64,000 bases of DNA from Pseudomonadota bacterium (GTDB taxonomy: Bacteria; Pseudomonadota; Gammaproteobacteria; Xanthomonadales; Xanthomonadaceae), in the NCBI GenBank assembly GCA_023386795.1, contig JAEWJB010000187.1, forward strand, positions 36,622 to 100,621, read 5' to 3'. Below are positions 38,182 to 45,889 of this stretch, piece by piece; positions within the stretch are counted from its first letter, which is position 1; every line of letters starts with the position of its first letter. Both the position numbers and the translations under genes were made by a program. Under the pieces are notes generated by a model that searched no databases, was not told the DNA's origin, and saw nothing but the letters and a program-made list of their open reading frames with translations.

Positions 38182-39429
38182 ATGAAGCGTCATGCCCTGC
38201 CGTTGCTGGTATCCCTGTTGCTCTCCTGGCCGCTGTCGGCGGCCGCAGTCGATTTCAGTGCCGAGGAGCTGGCGCGCGCCAAGGCGTTGCAGCAGCGCCT
38301 GCTCACCCTCGATACCCACCTCGATACGCCCGCCAACCTGGCGCGCGACGGTTTCGACATTTTGCAGCGTCACGGTGGCAGCGCGGTGTCGGAGGTGGAC
38401 TATCCGCGCATGCTGGAAGGCGCGCTGGATGGCGGCTTCTGGGCGATCTACACCGAACAGGGTGATCGCAGCGACGCCGCGCATCGGCGCGACCGCGATG
38501 CCGGGTTGGCACGACTGGTCGAGATCCGCGAGATGGTGGCCGCGCATCCGGACAAGTTCGCGCTCGCCCGCAGCGCCGATGATGCCAATCGCATCAAGGC
38601 CAGCGGCCGCCGGGTGGTGTTCATCAGCATGGAGAACGCCAGCCCGCTGGTGGCCGACCCGAGCCTGATCAGCTTCTACCAACAGGCCGGACTGCGCATG
38701 CTCAGCCTGGCGCACTTCAAGAACAACGAATTCGCCGATTCGGCCACCGATCCGAAGGGTGCGGAATGGAAGGGATTGAGCCCGGCTGGTCGCGCGCTGG
38801 TGCTGGAAGCGAACCGGCTCGGCATCGTGATCGACCAATCACACTCCTCCGATGCGGTATTCGACGACCTGCTCAAGGCATCCAAGGTGCCTTTCATCCT
38901 GTCGCACAGCGGCTCGCGCGCGGTATTCGACCACCCGCGCAACCTCGACGACGCACGCTTGCGCCAGCTGGCGGCCAAGGGCGGGGTGATCCAGGTCAAC
39001 GCCTATGGCGGATATCTCACCGCCATCACCAAGTCGCCGGAGCGGCTGGAAGCGGAGAAAGCGCTGGAAACTCGTTTCGGCGAGTACGACGGCATGAGCA
39101 TGGCGCAAGCACAGGCCTATGGCGAAGCATTGAAGGAGCTCGATGCACGCTATCCGGTGAAGAAAGCCACGCTGGATGACTTCCTCGCCCACCTGGGCCA
39201 CATCCTCGATGTCGTGGGTCCTGAACACACCGGCATCGGCATGGATTGGGATGGCGGTGGCGGCGTGCAGGGCATGGAAGACGTGAGCCAACTGCCGAAG
39301 ATCACCGCGTGGCTGCTGCGCAAGGGCTATAGCGAGAAGCAGATCGCCGATATCTGGGGTGGCAACGTGATGCGCGTGCTGCGGCAGGCGGAGGCGTATG
39401 CGGCGAAGCAGGGTGACGCTGCGCTCTGA
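38182..39429 (+). CDS. Exported M19-family (renal-type) dipeptidase
   Basis: 415 aa. Signal peptide (about 1-22, ending AAA-V). Metal and active-site residues of M19 dipeptidases are visible: DTHLDTP, the bridging Glu in FISMENASP, IDQSHSS, ILSHSGSRAV, and IGMDWDGGG. It hydrolyses dipeptides, including L,D-forms, in the periplasm. AGGTGAG lies before the ATG. It follows the RlmI-like gene by 62 bp and is followed by a REP pair. Confidence 0.9.
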   Translation: MKRHALPLLVSLLLSWPLSAAAVDFSAEELARAKALQQRLLTLDTHLDTPANLARDGFDILQRHGGSAVSEVDYPRMLEGALDGGFWAIYTEQGDRSDAAHRRDRDAGLARLVEIREMVAAHPDKFALARSADDANRIKASGRRVVFISMENASPLVADPSLISFYQQAGLRMLSLAHFKNNEFADSATDPKGAEWKGLSPAGRALVLEANRLGIVIDQSHSSDAVFDDLLKASKVPFILSHSGSRAVFDHPRNLDDARLRQLAAKGGVIQVNAYGGYLTAITKSPERLEAEKALETRFGEYDGMSMAQAQAYGEALKELDARYPVKKATLDDFLAHLGHILDVVGPEHTGIGMDWDGGGGVQGMEDVSQLPKITAWLLRKGYSEKQIADIWGGNVMRVLRQAEAYAAKQGDAAL

Positions 39430-39476
39430 CCCATGGCCACGGGGTGCGGTTGCGGCATCGCTTTTTGCATCACTGC

Positions 39477-39567
39477 AGGAGCGGCTTCAGCCGCGACGCG
39501 GACCATATTCGAGCGCAGGTAACCGCATCGGCCTGGAAAATTTCCGGTCGCGGCTGAAGCCGCTCCT
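39477..39567. repeat. REP-like inverted pair (BIME-like)
   Basis: Two perfect inverted 21-bp arms, 39477-39497 and 39547-39567, with 49 bp between them. Each arm contains gagcggcttcagccgc, itself a palindromic hairpin. A third single copy occurs at 48097-48117. The element lies between the dipeptidase gene and the permease gene, which converge on it. Confidence 0.85.
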
Positions 39568-39618
39568 ACAAAGGAAGAAAGTGCGCCACCGGCATCGGTC
39601 CGGTGGCGCGACGAATCC

Positions 39619-41052
39619 TCAGCCCTGCTTGGCCAGCACCGCGCGGCTACGGCTGTAGAGGACGTACACCACCAGCCCGAACACGTTCCAGGCCGCAAAC
39701 CACAGCTGCGTGCGTGTCGGCAGGCTCCAGAACAGGTAAGCACACCCGGCGATGGCCAGCGGAGCCACCACCCACGCGAGCGGCGTGCGGAACTTGCGCT
39801 CGCGGTTCGGCTCACGCTTGCGCAGCACCAACAGGCATGCGGCCACCGCCGTGAACGCGGCCAGCGTGCCGGCGTTGGCCAGCGCGGCGATCTCGTCCAG
39901 CCGCGCCACGCCCGCCAGTGCGGCCACCAGGACGGCGGTGAACAGCGTGATCGTCACCGGGGTGCCGGTGCGCTGGTTCACCTTCGAGAGCCCGCGCGGC
40001 AGCAGGCCATCGCGCGACATCACGAAAAAGATGCGGCTCTGCCCGTAGAAGAAGGCCAGCAGCACGGTGGGCAGGGCGATGATCGCCACGATGCCAATCG
40101 CCAGCGCCGCCGTGCCATGCCCCAGCTCGCGCATGATCAGCGCCAGCGGTTCGGCACTCTGCGCGAACACGGTGTAGCTCATCGCACCCACCGCGGCGAG
40201 CGCCACCAGCACGTAGATGATGGTGCAGCCGATCATCGAACCGACGATGCCGATGGACAGGTCGCGACCGGGGTTCTTGGTTTCCTCGGCGGCGGTGGAG
40301 ATCGCATCGAAGCCGTAGAACGCGAAGAAGATGATCGCCGCCGCTGCCATCACGCCACGTTCGACGCCATCCGGGCCCAGCGCCTTGGAGAAGCCATACG
40401 GCATGAACGGATGCAGGTTGTCGGCGTTGAAGGCCGGCAGCGCCACCGCGATGAAGATGCCCAGCGCGATCAGCTTGAACACGACCAGAAACGCGTTGAT
40501 GGTTGCGCTCTCGCGGGTACCGGCGATCAACGCGCCGGCCACCACGAAGGTGATCACGACCGCGGGCAGGTTGAGGATGCCCCCGGCGTGCGGACCGGCC
40601 GCCAATGCCGCGGGCAGGGTCACGTTCCACCCGGTCTGCTGCTGTACCCACTGCAGGAAACCGACGAAATAGCCGGACCAGCCCACCGCCACCGTACTGA
40701 CGACCAGCGAGTACTCCAGGATCAAGCTCCAGCCCACCACCCAGGCGATCGTCTCGCCCAAGGCGGCATAGCTGTAGGTATAGGCGCTGCCGGCGGCCGG
40801 CATCATCGTGGCCATCTCGGCATAGGCCAGCGCCGCGCAGGCGCAGACGATGCCGGCGGCGACGAAGGAAAGCAGCACGGCCGGGCCGGCCTTGTCCGCG
40901 CCCACGCCGATCAGCGTGTAGATGCCGGTACCGACGATCGCGCCGATTCCCAGTGCGACCAGATGCGGCCAACTCAGGGTGGGGACCAGTCGCCGCCCTT
41001 CCTCGTGGACGGTGACCATATCCAACGGCTTGCGCCGGAGCCAGGACTGCAT
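39619..41052 (-). CDS. APC-family amino acid permease
   Basis: 477 aa with 12 predicted transmembrane helices, the last ones near the C-terminus. The APC signature VALGIGAIVGTGIYTLIGVG is in helix 1, MMPAAGSAYTYSYAALGE in helix 3 and FYGFDAISTAAEETKNPGRDL after helix 6, as in YfnA/CAT-type transporters. It probably exchanges or imports cationic or neutral amino acids. No linked catabolic gene narrows the substrate. Confidence 0.9.
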   Translation of the reverse strand: MQSWLRRKPLDMVTVHEEGRRLVPTLSWPHLVALGIGAIVGTGIYTLIGVGADKAGPAVLLSFVAAGIVCACAALAYAEMATMMPAAGSAYTYSYAALGETIAWVVGWSLILEYSLVVSTVAVGWSGYFVGFLQWVQQQTGWNVTLPAALAAGPHAGGILNLPAVVITFVVAGALIAGTRESATINAFLVVFKLIALGIFIAVALPAFNADNLHPFMPYGFSKALGPDGVERGVMAAAAIIFFAFYGFDAISTAAEETKNPGRDLSIGIVGSMIGCTIIYVLVALAAVGAMSYTVFAQSAEPLALIMRELGHGTAALAIGIVAIIALPTVLLAFFYGQSRIFFVMSRDGLLPRGLSKVNQRTGTPVTITLFTAVLVAALAGVARLDEIAALANAGTLAAFTAVAACLLVLRKREPNRERKFRTPLAWVVAPLAIAGCAYLFWSLPTRTQLWFAAWNVFGLVVYVLYSRSRAVLAKQG

Positions 41053-41134
41053 GCGGACCTCATGGGTGCGTAAGGAAACCCCGAGTTTCGCCGAACGCGG
41101 TGCAGCAAAGCCATGCCCGGAAGTACTCCCACGC

Positions 41135-41590
41135 CTACAGGCGCAGGGTCATGAACACGCTGTGCGGGTCGTCGGTGTAGTCGCCGAATGGGCCGCAGGC
41201 GGTGAAGCCGGCGCGTTCGTAGAGCCGGTGGGCCGGGAAGAACGGCGCGGTGGCACCGGTCTCCAGCCACAGCTGGCGGTAGCCGGCCGCCCGAGCCGTG
41301 GCCAACAGGTGCGCCAGCATCGCCGTGCCGATGCCATGGTTGCGGTGTGCGCTGGAGGTACGCATCGACTTCAGCTCGCCGTGGCCCTGCCCGAGGTCGC
41401 GCAGCGCGCCACAGCCTACGGCCTCGCCGTCGATCCACGCCGACCAGAACCGCACGTCGGCCGCCCGCAAGCCGGACAGGTCCAGCGCGTGCACGCTTTC
41501 GGCCGGGGTGATCGCATGCATGTCGCGCAGGTGCGCTTCGAGCAGGCCGATCACGGCAGGGTGGTCAAGGTCGCCGGGGCGGATATCCAT
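41135..41590 (-). CDS. GNAT family N-acetyltransferase
   Basis: 151 aa. Acetyl-CoA binding motif HRNHGIGTAMLAHLL (about 92-106), preceded by VGCGALRDLGQGHGELKSMRT and followed by LWLETGATAPFFPAHRLYERAGF, the layout of small PhnO/ElaA-like GNATs. Start 41590 (MDIRPGDLDHP) is preferred; on the minus strand CATACT ends 6 nt before it, suggesting a leaderless mRNA. It is divergent from the candidate small RNA. Substrate unknown. Confidence 0.85.
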   Translation of the reverse strand: MDIRPGDLDHPAVIGLLEAHLRDMHAITPAESVHALDLSGLRAADVRFWSAWIDGEAVGCGALRDLGQGHGELKSMRTSSAHRNHGIGTAMLAHLLATARAAGYRQLWLETGATAPFFPAHRLYERAGFTACGPFGDYTDDPHSVFMTLRL

Positions 41591-41596
41591 GCACCC

Positions 41597-41602
41597 AGTA
41601 TG
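41597..41602 (-). promoter_or_regulatory. Candidate -10 of the GNAT gene
   Basis: Minus-strand CATACT, 6 nt before the ATG at 41590. Confidence 0.35.
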
Positions 41603-41682
41603 CCGCGCGGCATCGCGTCCTTCGGATCCGCCCTCGAATTTGATTTGTCGCATATCGCGCGATTCGCGCGCGGCCTAGAGTG

Positions 41683-41798
41683 ACCCCACTGCAGGATCAC
41701 GGATGTCGCAACGCGGCAGCGGCCTGCAGACCACTCAGGACCGGCGTTAGCCGGACCACCCGGGGGGCCGCTCGTGGGGGGCGGCCCCCCACTTTTTT
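41683..41798 (+). ncRNA. Candidate small RNA with its own terminator
   Basis: No plus-strand gene precedes it, yet the 116-bp stretch ends in a strong intrinsic terminator (GGGGGCCGC / GCGGCCCCC stem, then ACTTTTTT at 41791-41798). TAGAGT at 41676-41681 is a possible -10. Internally GTGA/TCAC and CCGGC-gtta-GCCGG hairpins and C-rich single-strand patches (GACCCCAC, GGACCACC) are visible. No open frame of note. This suggests a Hfq-independent-looking structured sRNA, comparable in size to the Xanthomonas sX13 sRNA, but identity with it is not established. Confidence 0.45.
41764..41798 (+). terminator. Intrinsic terminator of the candidate sRNA
   Basis: GC-rich stem of about 9-10 bp with a loop of about 8 nt, followed by six T. 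Confidence 0.8.
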
Positions 41799-41807
41799 GG
41801 GCGATCC

Positions 41808-42419
41808 TCAGCCCACGCCCAACCGCACGCCAAAGCCCACCAGGCCCACGCCCGCGCATCGCCGCAGCCACAGCCCGGCGCGCGGATGCTGCGCCAGCCG
41901 TCGTGCCATCGCGTGGCCGATGAAGATCAGCAACGAACAGTAGGCCACCCCAAGCAGCGCGATCAGCGCGGCCATGGTGGCGAACGTCGCCAGGCCCTGG
42001 TGCCGTGCCGGGTCGATGAAAAGCGGGAAAAAGGCCATGTAGAAGATGATCGCCTTCGGATTGAGCAGGGTGATCAGCACACCTTGGCGGAAATAGTGGC
42101 CGGGGCGCAGCGTGATCGGGCCGGCGCTGCCCGGCCGCGGCGAACGCAGCAAGCCAATGCCCACCCACACGAGGTAAAGCGTGCCCAGGTACTGCACGCC
42201 CCGGAACAGCAGCGGGTTTGCCTGCAGCAGTGCTGCCACGCCGGCCACTGCCAGCCACATCAGCACCTGGTCGCCGACCAGCAGGCCGGCCAATGCCGTG
42301 TAACCGCCGCGGATGCCGCTGCGCCCGCTTGCCGTCAGCAGGGTGAACGTGCCGGGCCCGGGCAGCGCCAGGAACACCAGCACCGCCAGCACGAAAGTCC
42401 AAACATCCTGGATGCCCAT
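41808..42419 (-). CDS. LysE/RhtB-family amino acid exporter
   Basis: 203 aa, about six hydrophobic helices. The family signature LALPGPGTFTLLTASGRSGI lies near the N-terminus, then LLVGDQVLMWLAVAG and ITLLNPKAIIFYMAFFPLF. It exports amino acids or homoserine lactone-like compounds. Start 42419 (MGIQDVWTFVLAV) is chosen to match the usual N-terminus; a Met three codons upstream is possible. The stop is 9 bp past the sRNA terminator on the opposite strand. Confidence 0.85.
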   Translation of the reverse strand: MGIQDVWTFVLAVLVFLALPGPGTFTLLTASGRSGIRGGYTALAGLLVGDQVLMWLAVAGVAALLQANPLLFRGVQYLGTLYLVWVGIGLLRSPRPGSAGPITLRPGHYFRQGVLITLLNPKAIIFYMAFFPLFIDPARHQGLATFATMAALIALLGVAYCSLLIFIGHAMARRLAQHPRAGLWLRRCAGVGLVGFGVRLGVG

Positions 42420-42480
42420 CCACGGCATGAGGCCGGTATCCACTGTGCGCGAGGGGCGCCATTGTCCGGTACGGTGCCGA

Positions 42481-43404
42481 TCAAGGCGAGGGCAGATGCG
42501 CCTGCAGCCGCGCCGCGCGCGCGCCGCAGCGCTCGGCGAGGAAGTGGTGCAGCTCGCGCACCACCGGCGAGAACTGTTTGCGATGCGGGCAGGCCAGCTG
42601 CAAGGGCAGCGGTTCGCCGAGTTCCGGGAACAGCAGCACCAGCCGGCCCTGCTCGACGTCGTCGCACACATCCAGCCACGACTTGTAGGTGATGCCTTCG
42701 CCGGCGACCGCCCAACGCCGCACCACTTCGGCGTCGTCGCAGACCAGCGTGCCCCGCACGGTCACCACCTGGCGGCGGCCTTCGACCTGGAACGCCCAGC
42801 GGTCATGCGCGCGCGGGCCGAGTTGGTAGAGCAGGCAGTCGTGCTCGCGCAAAGCTTCCAGCGAGGCCGGCCTGCCATGCCGGGCAAGGTAATCGGGCGC
42901 GGCGACCAGCACGCGCCGGTTCTCGCTGGCCAATGGCAGGGCGACGTAATCCGCATCGTCCAGTCGGCCCAGCCGGATCGCCACGTCCACCGGATCGCGG
43001 AACAGGTCGGCCACCTGGTCGGAAAGGTGCAGCCGCCAATCCAGGCGGGGATGCAGCCGGCGAAACTCGGCCAGCCAGCCGAGCAGGGCATGGCGCCCGA
43101 GATCCGAGGGCGCGGCGATCTGCAGCCGGCCCTGCAGGGCGGCTTCGGCGCCGTGCAGCGCTTCGGTGCCTTCCCGCAACGTGGCCATCACCGACTGCGC
43201 ATAGGGCAGGTAGCGTTCGCCCTCGCCACTCAGTCGCAGGCTGCGGGTGGTGCGCGCGAACAGTCGCTGGTCCAGTTCGCGCTCCAGCCGCGCCACCGCC
43301 GCGCTGACCTGGCCCGGCGTCAGCCCGGTCTCTCGCGCGGTGGCGGAAAAGCTGCCCAGCGCCGCGGTGCGCACGAACAGGGCGAGGTCTTCAAGCCGGA
43401 TCAT
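42481..43404 (-). CDS. LysR-type transcriptional regulator
   Basis: 307 aa. N-terminal winged helix-turn-helix (LEDLALFVRTAALGSFSATARETGLTPGQVSAAVARLE) covers residues 4-60; the effector domain follows, with RLQIAAPSDLGRHALLGWLA and DVAIRLGRLDDADYVALPLA. GGAAGGG precedes the ATG. It is divergent from the oxidoreductase-nitroreductase pair, with a 96-bp shared region, and most likely regulates it and itself. The inducer is unknown. Confidence 0.9.
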   Translation of the reverse strand: MIRLEDLALFVRTAALGSFSATARETGLTPGQVSAAVARLERELDQRLFARTTRSLRLSGEGERYLPYAQSVMATLREGTEALHGAEAALQGRLQIAAPSDLGRHALLGWLAEFRRLHPRLDWRLHLSDQVADLFRDPVDVAIRLGRLDDADYVALPLASENRRVLVAAPDYLARHGRPASLEALREHDCLLYQLGPRAHDRWAFQVEGRRQVVTVRGTLVCDDAEVVRRWAVAGEGITYKSWLDVCDDVEQGRLVLLFPELGEPLPLQLACPHRKQFSPVVRELHHFLAERCGARAARLQAHLPSP

Positions 43405-43500
43405 TTTCCCTTCCTGAAGGAAAGTGTTGACCGATTTTGCCGCTTTCCGGGAATCCGGCGCCAGCGCAGCATGCACTTCTCTTCCCATGAGCCGGATGCC

Positions 43501-44508
43501 ATGAAAGCCATCGCCTATCTCCAGCACGGCCTGCCTGCCGATGACCCGCGCGCGCTGCAGGATGTCGACCTGCCGCAGCCGCAGCCGGGCCCGCACGACC
43601 TGCGCGTGCGCGTGCAGGCGATTGCGGTGAACCCCGCCGACACCAAGGTGCGCATGAATGTCCCCACCGACGGCCCGCGCGTGCTGGGCTGGGATGCGGT
43701 GGGCGTGGTCGATGCGGTCGGCGCGGACGTCACCCTGTTCCGTCCGGGCGAAACCGTCTGGTTCGCCGGCGCGATCAATCGCCCGGGCAGCTACGCCGAA
43801 TACACCCTGGTCGACGAACGCATCGCCGGCCATGCGCCGCGCAGCCTCTCGCCCGCGCAGGCGGCCGCCTTGCCGCTCACCGCGATCACCGCCTGGGAGC
43901 TGCTGTTCGATCGCCTTGGCGTGCCCGAGGGCGGCGGTGCTGGCCAGACGCTGTTGGTGATGGGCGCGGCTGGCGGCGTGGGCTCGATCCTCGTGCAGCT
44001 GGCGCGCCAGCTCACCGGCCTCACGGTGATCGGCACCGCCTCGCGCGCCGAGACCCGCGAATGGGTGCTGGCGCAGGGCGCGCACCACGTCATCGACCAT
44101 GCCCAGCCGCTGGCCCCGCAGCTGCAGGCGCTGGGCATCGAAGCGGTGAACCACGTGGCCAGCCTGACCCATACCGAGCAGCACTACCCGCAGTTGGTGG
44201 AAGTACTCGCACCGCAGGGCCACCTGGCGGTAATCGACGACCCGGCCACGCTCGATGCCGTGCCGCTCAAGCGCAAGTCGCTTTCGCTGCACTGGGAGTT
44301 CATGTTCACCCGCCCGCTGTTCGCCACGCCGGACATGCAGGCCCAGCACGACCTGCTGCAGCGCGTAGCCACCCTGGTCGACGAAGGCGTGCTCAAGACC
44401 ACGCTGGGAGAACACTACGGCCGCATCGACGCCGCCAACCTGCGCCGCGCGCATGCCGCGCTGGAATCGCACGGCGCGCGCGGCAAGATCGTGCTGGAGG
44501 GCTTCTGA
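43501..44508 (+). CDS. Zinc-type alcohol dehydrogenase-like oxidoreductase
   Basis: 335 aa, MDR superfamily. MKAIAYLQHGLPADDP at the start and AIAVNPADTKVR match the zinc-binding dehydrogenase subfamily (TIGR02817-like). The NADPH motif is GAAGGVGSILVQLA (about 159-172), and MFTRPLFATPDMQ lies near the C-terminus. The catalytic zinc Cys residues are absent, so it likely acts as a quinone or enone reductase. First gene of a pair with the nitroreductase, 2 bp apart; divergent LysR upstream. Confidence 0.88.
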   Translation: MKAIAYLQHGLPADDPRALQDVDLPQPQPGPHDLRVRVQAIAVNPADTKVRMNVPTDGPRVLGWDAVGVVDAVGADVTLFRPGETVWFAGAINRPGSYAEYTLVDERIAGHAPRSLSPAQAAALPLTAITAWELLFDRLGVPEGGGAGQTLLVMGAAGGVGSILVQLARQLTGLTVIGTASRAETREWVLAQGAHHVIDHAQPLAPQLQALGIEAVNHVASLTHTEQHYPQLVEVLAPQGHLAVIDDPATLDAVPLKRKSLSLHWEFMFTRPLFATPDMQAQHDLLQRVATLVDEGVLKTTLGEHYGRIDAANLRRAHAALESHGARGKIVLEGF

Positions 44509-44510
44509 GC

Positions 44511-45182
44511 ATGGACATGTCCGTCACCCGCACGCCGGCGCAGATCGCCCGCGCCCGCTACACGACCAAGGCCTACGACCCCGCGCGCCCGCTCACCGCC
44601 ACGCAAGTGGAGGAACTGCTCGACGTGCTGCACCTGTCGCCTTCGTCGATCAACTCGCAGCCGTGGCACTTCCTTGTCGCCGCCGATGCACCGGCGCGTG
44701 CGCGCGTGGCAGCCGGCACCCAGGGCCCCTATGCCTACAACGCGCCCAAATTGCGTGATGCCTCGCTGGTCCTCGTCCTGGCGGCGCGCCGAGAGATGAC
44801 CGACGCGCATATCGCCGCCGTGCTCGACCAAGAGCAGGCCGACGGCCGCTTCGCCACCGACGAGGCGCGGGCCCAGCGCGCGCAGAGCTGCGCCGGCTTC
44901 GTCGACCTGCATCGCGAACAACTGCACGACGCCCGCCACTGGATGGAGAAGCAGGTCTACCTCGCGTTGGGTGGCTTGTTGTTCGCCGCCGGCGCCATGG
45001 GCATCGACGCCACGCCGATCGAAGGATTCGACCCCGCCGCCGTCGACGAAGCCCTCGACCTGCCCGCGCGTGGACTCGGCAGCGTGGTGCTGGTGGCGCT
45101 CGGCCACCGGGGCGAAGGCGACTTCAACGCCGCGCTGCCGAAGTCCCGCCTGCCGCGCGGGCAGGTCTTCACCTGGCTGTAG
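44511..45182 (+). CDS. NfsB-like nitroreductase
   Basis: 223 aa. FMN-binding nitroreductase fold: RARYTTKAYDPARPLT, HLSPSSINSQPWHFLVA, the central KLRDASLVLVLAARREM, and GAMGIDATPIEGFD before the last FMN-contact loop (GLGSVVLVALGHR). It reduces nitro-aromatics or quinones with NAD(P)H. It is translationally close to the upstream oxidoreductase and convergent with a GST gene 3 bp away. With the LysR gene this looks like an electrophile/quinone-detoxification unit (inference). Confidence 0.9.
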   Translation: MDMSVTRTPAQIARARYTTKAYDPARPLTATQVEELLDVLHLSPSSINSQPWHFLVAADAPARARVAAGTQGPYAYNAPKLRDASLVLVLAARREMTDAHIAAVLDQEQADGRFATDEARAQRAQSCAGFVDLHREQLHDARHWMEKQVYLALGGLLFAAGAMGIDATPIEGFDPAAVDEALDLPARGLGSVVLVALGHRGEGDFNAALPKSRLPRGQVFTWL

Positions 45183-45185
45183 GCG

Positions 45186-45809
45186 TCACGGCACGCCATT
45201 GTCGCCATGGCGGCGGAAGGCTTCGCGTGCCTGCAGGCGCGCGAAGTAGTCCGCCACCGCGGGCAGGACGGGGCGTTCGATGGGCGTCTGCCGCCAGCGT
45301 TGTACCGACAGGCCGATCACCACGTCGGCGAGCGTGAATGCATGGCCGGCCACATGCGCGCCGGTCGCCGCCAGCTGTGCGTCGAGCAGCCCCATCAGGT
45401 GGTTCCAGCGGGTAATGCTGTCGGCGATCGCCGCCGGGTCCGCGTGCTGCGCGCTGTGCCGCACCCGGGCCATGAACGCGTAACGCCACGCGGTGTTGAG
45501 TTCGGTGGCCTGCCAGTCCATCCATTGCTCCACCCGGGCGCGCGCTTGCGGCTCGGCCGGCAACAGGTCCTCGCGCCGGCCGCGCCCTGCCAGATAGCGG
45601 CAGATCGTGTTGGACTCCCACAGCACGAACGCGCCGTCCCGTAGCACCGGCACCAGCGCATTGGGATTCAGCGCGCGGAACTGCGGCGTGTCGGCGGGCT
45701 CGAAGCCACTGCCCACATCATGGCGCGCGTAGTCCAACCCCAACTCGTCCAGGGTCCACAGCACCTTGCGCACGTTGATCGAGGTGGCCTTTCCGAACAG
45801 TTCGAGCAT
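45186..45809 (-). CDS. Glutathione S-transferase family protein
   Basis: 207 aa. Thioredoxin-like N-domain with KATSINVRKVLWTLDELGLDY, NPNALVPVLRDGAFVLWESNTICRYLA (cis-Pro and the Glu-Ser that bind glutathione), then an all-helical C-domain with FTLADVVIGL. The start at 45809 is chosen because the fold begins there. Likely conjugates glutathione to electrophiles, fitting its position opposite the nitroreductase gene. Confidence 0.88.
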   Translation of the reverse strand: MLELFGKATSINVRKVLWTLDELGLDYARHDVGSGFEPADTPQFRALNPNALVPVLRDGAFVLWESNTICRYLAGRGRREDLLPAEPQARARVEQWMDWQATELNTAWRYAFMARVRHSAQHADPAAIADSITRWNHLMGLLDAQLAATGAHVAGHAFTLADVVIGLSVQRWRQTPIERPVLPAVADYFARLQAREAFRRHGDNGVP

Positions 45810-45877
45810 GGGCCGGTTCACCGGGGAAGACTGCACCCAGCTTAGCTGGCAGGCGCAGCCGGTGAGACGCGGGCGGC

Positions 45878-45883
45878 TACACT
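45878..45883 (+). promoter_or_regulatory. Candidate -10 of rmuC
   Basis: GC-TACACT, with TACACT ending 6 nt before the ATG at 45890. A GTG at 45884 in the same frame is too close to the box to be a leadered start. Confidence 0.4.
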
Positions 45884-45889
45884 GTGCTC

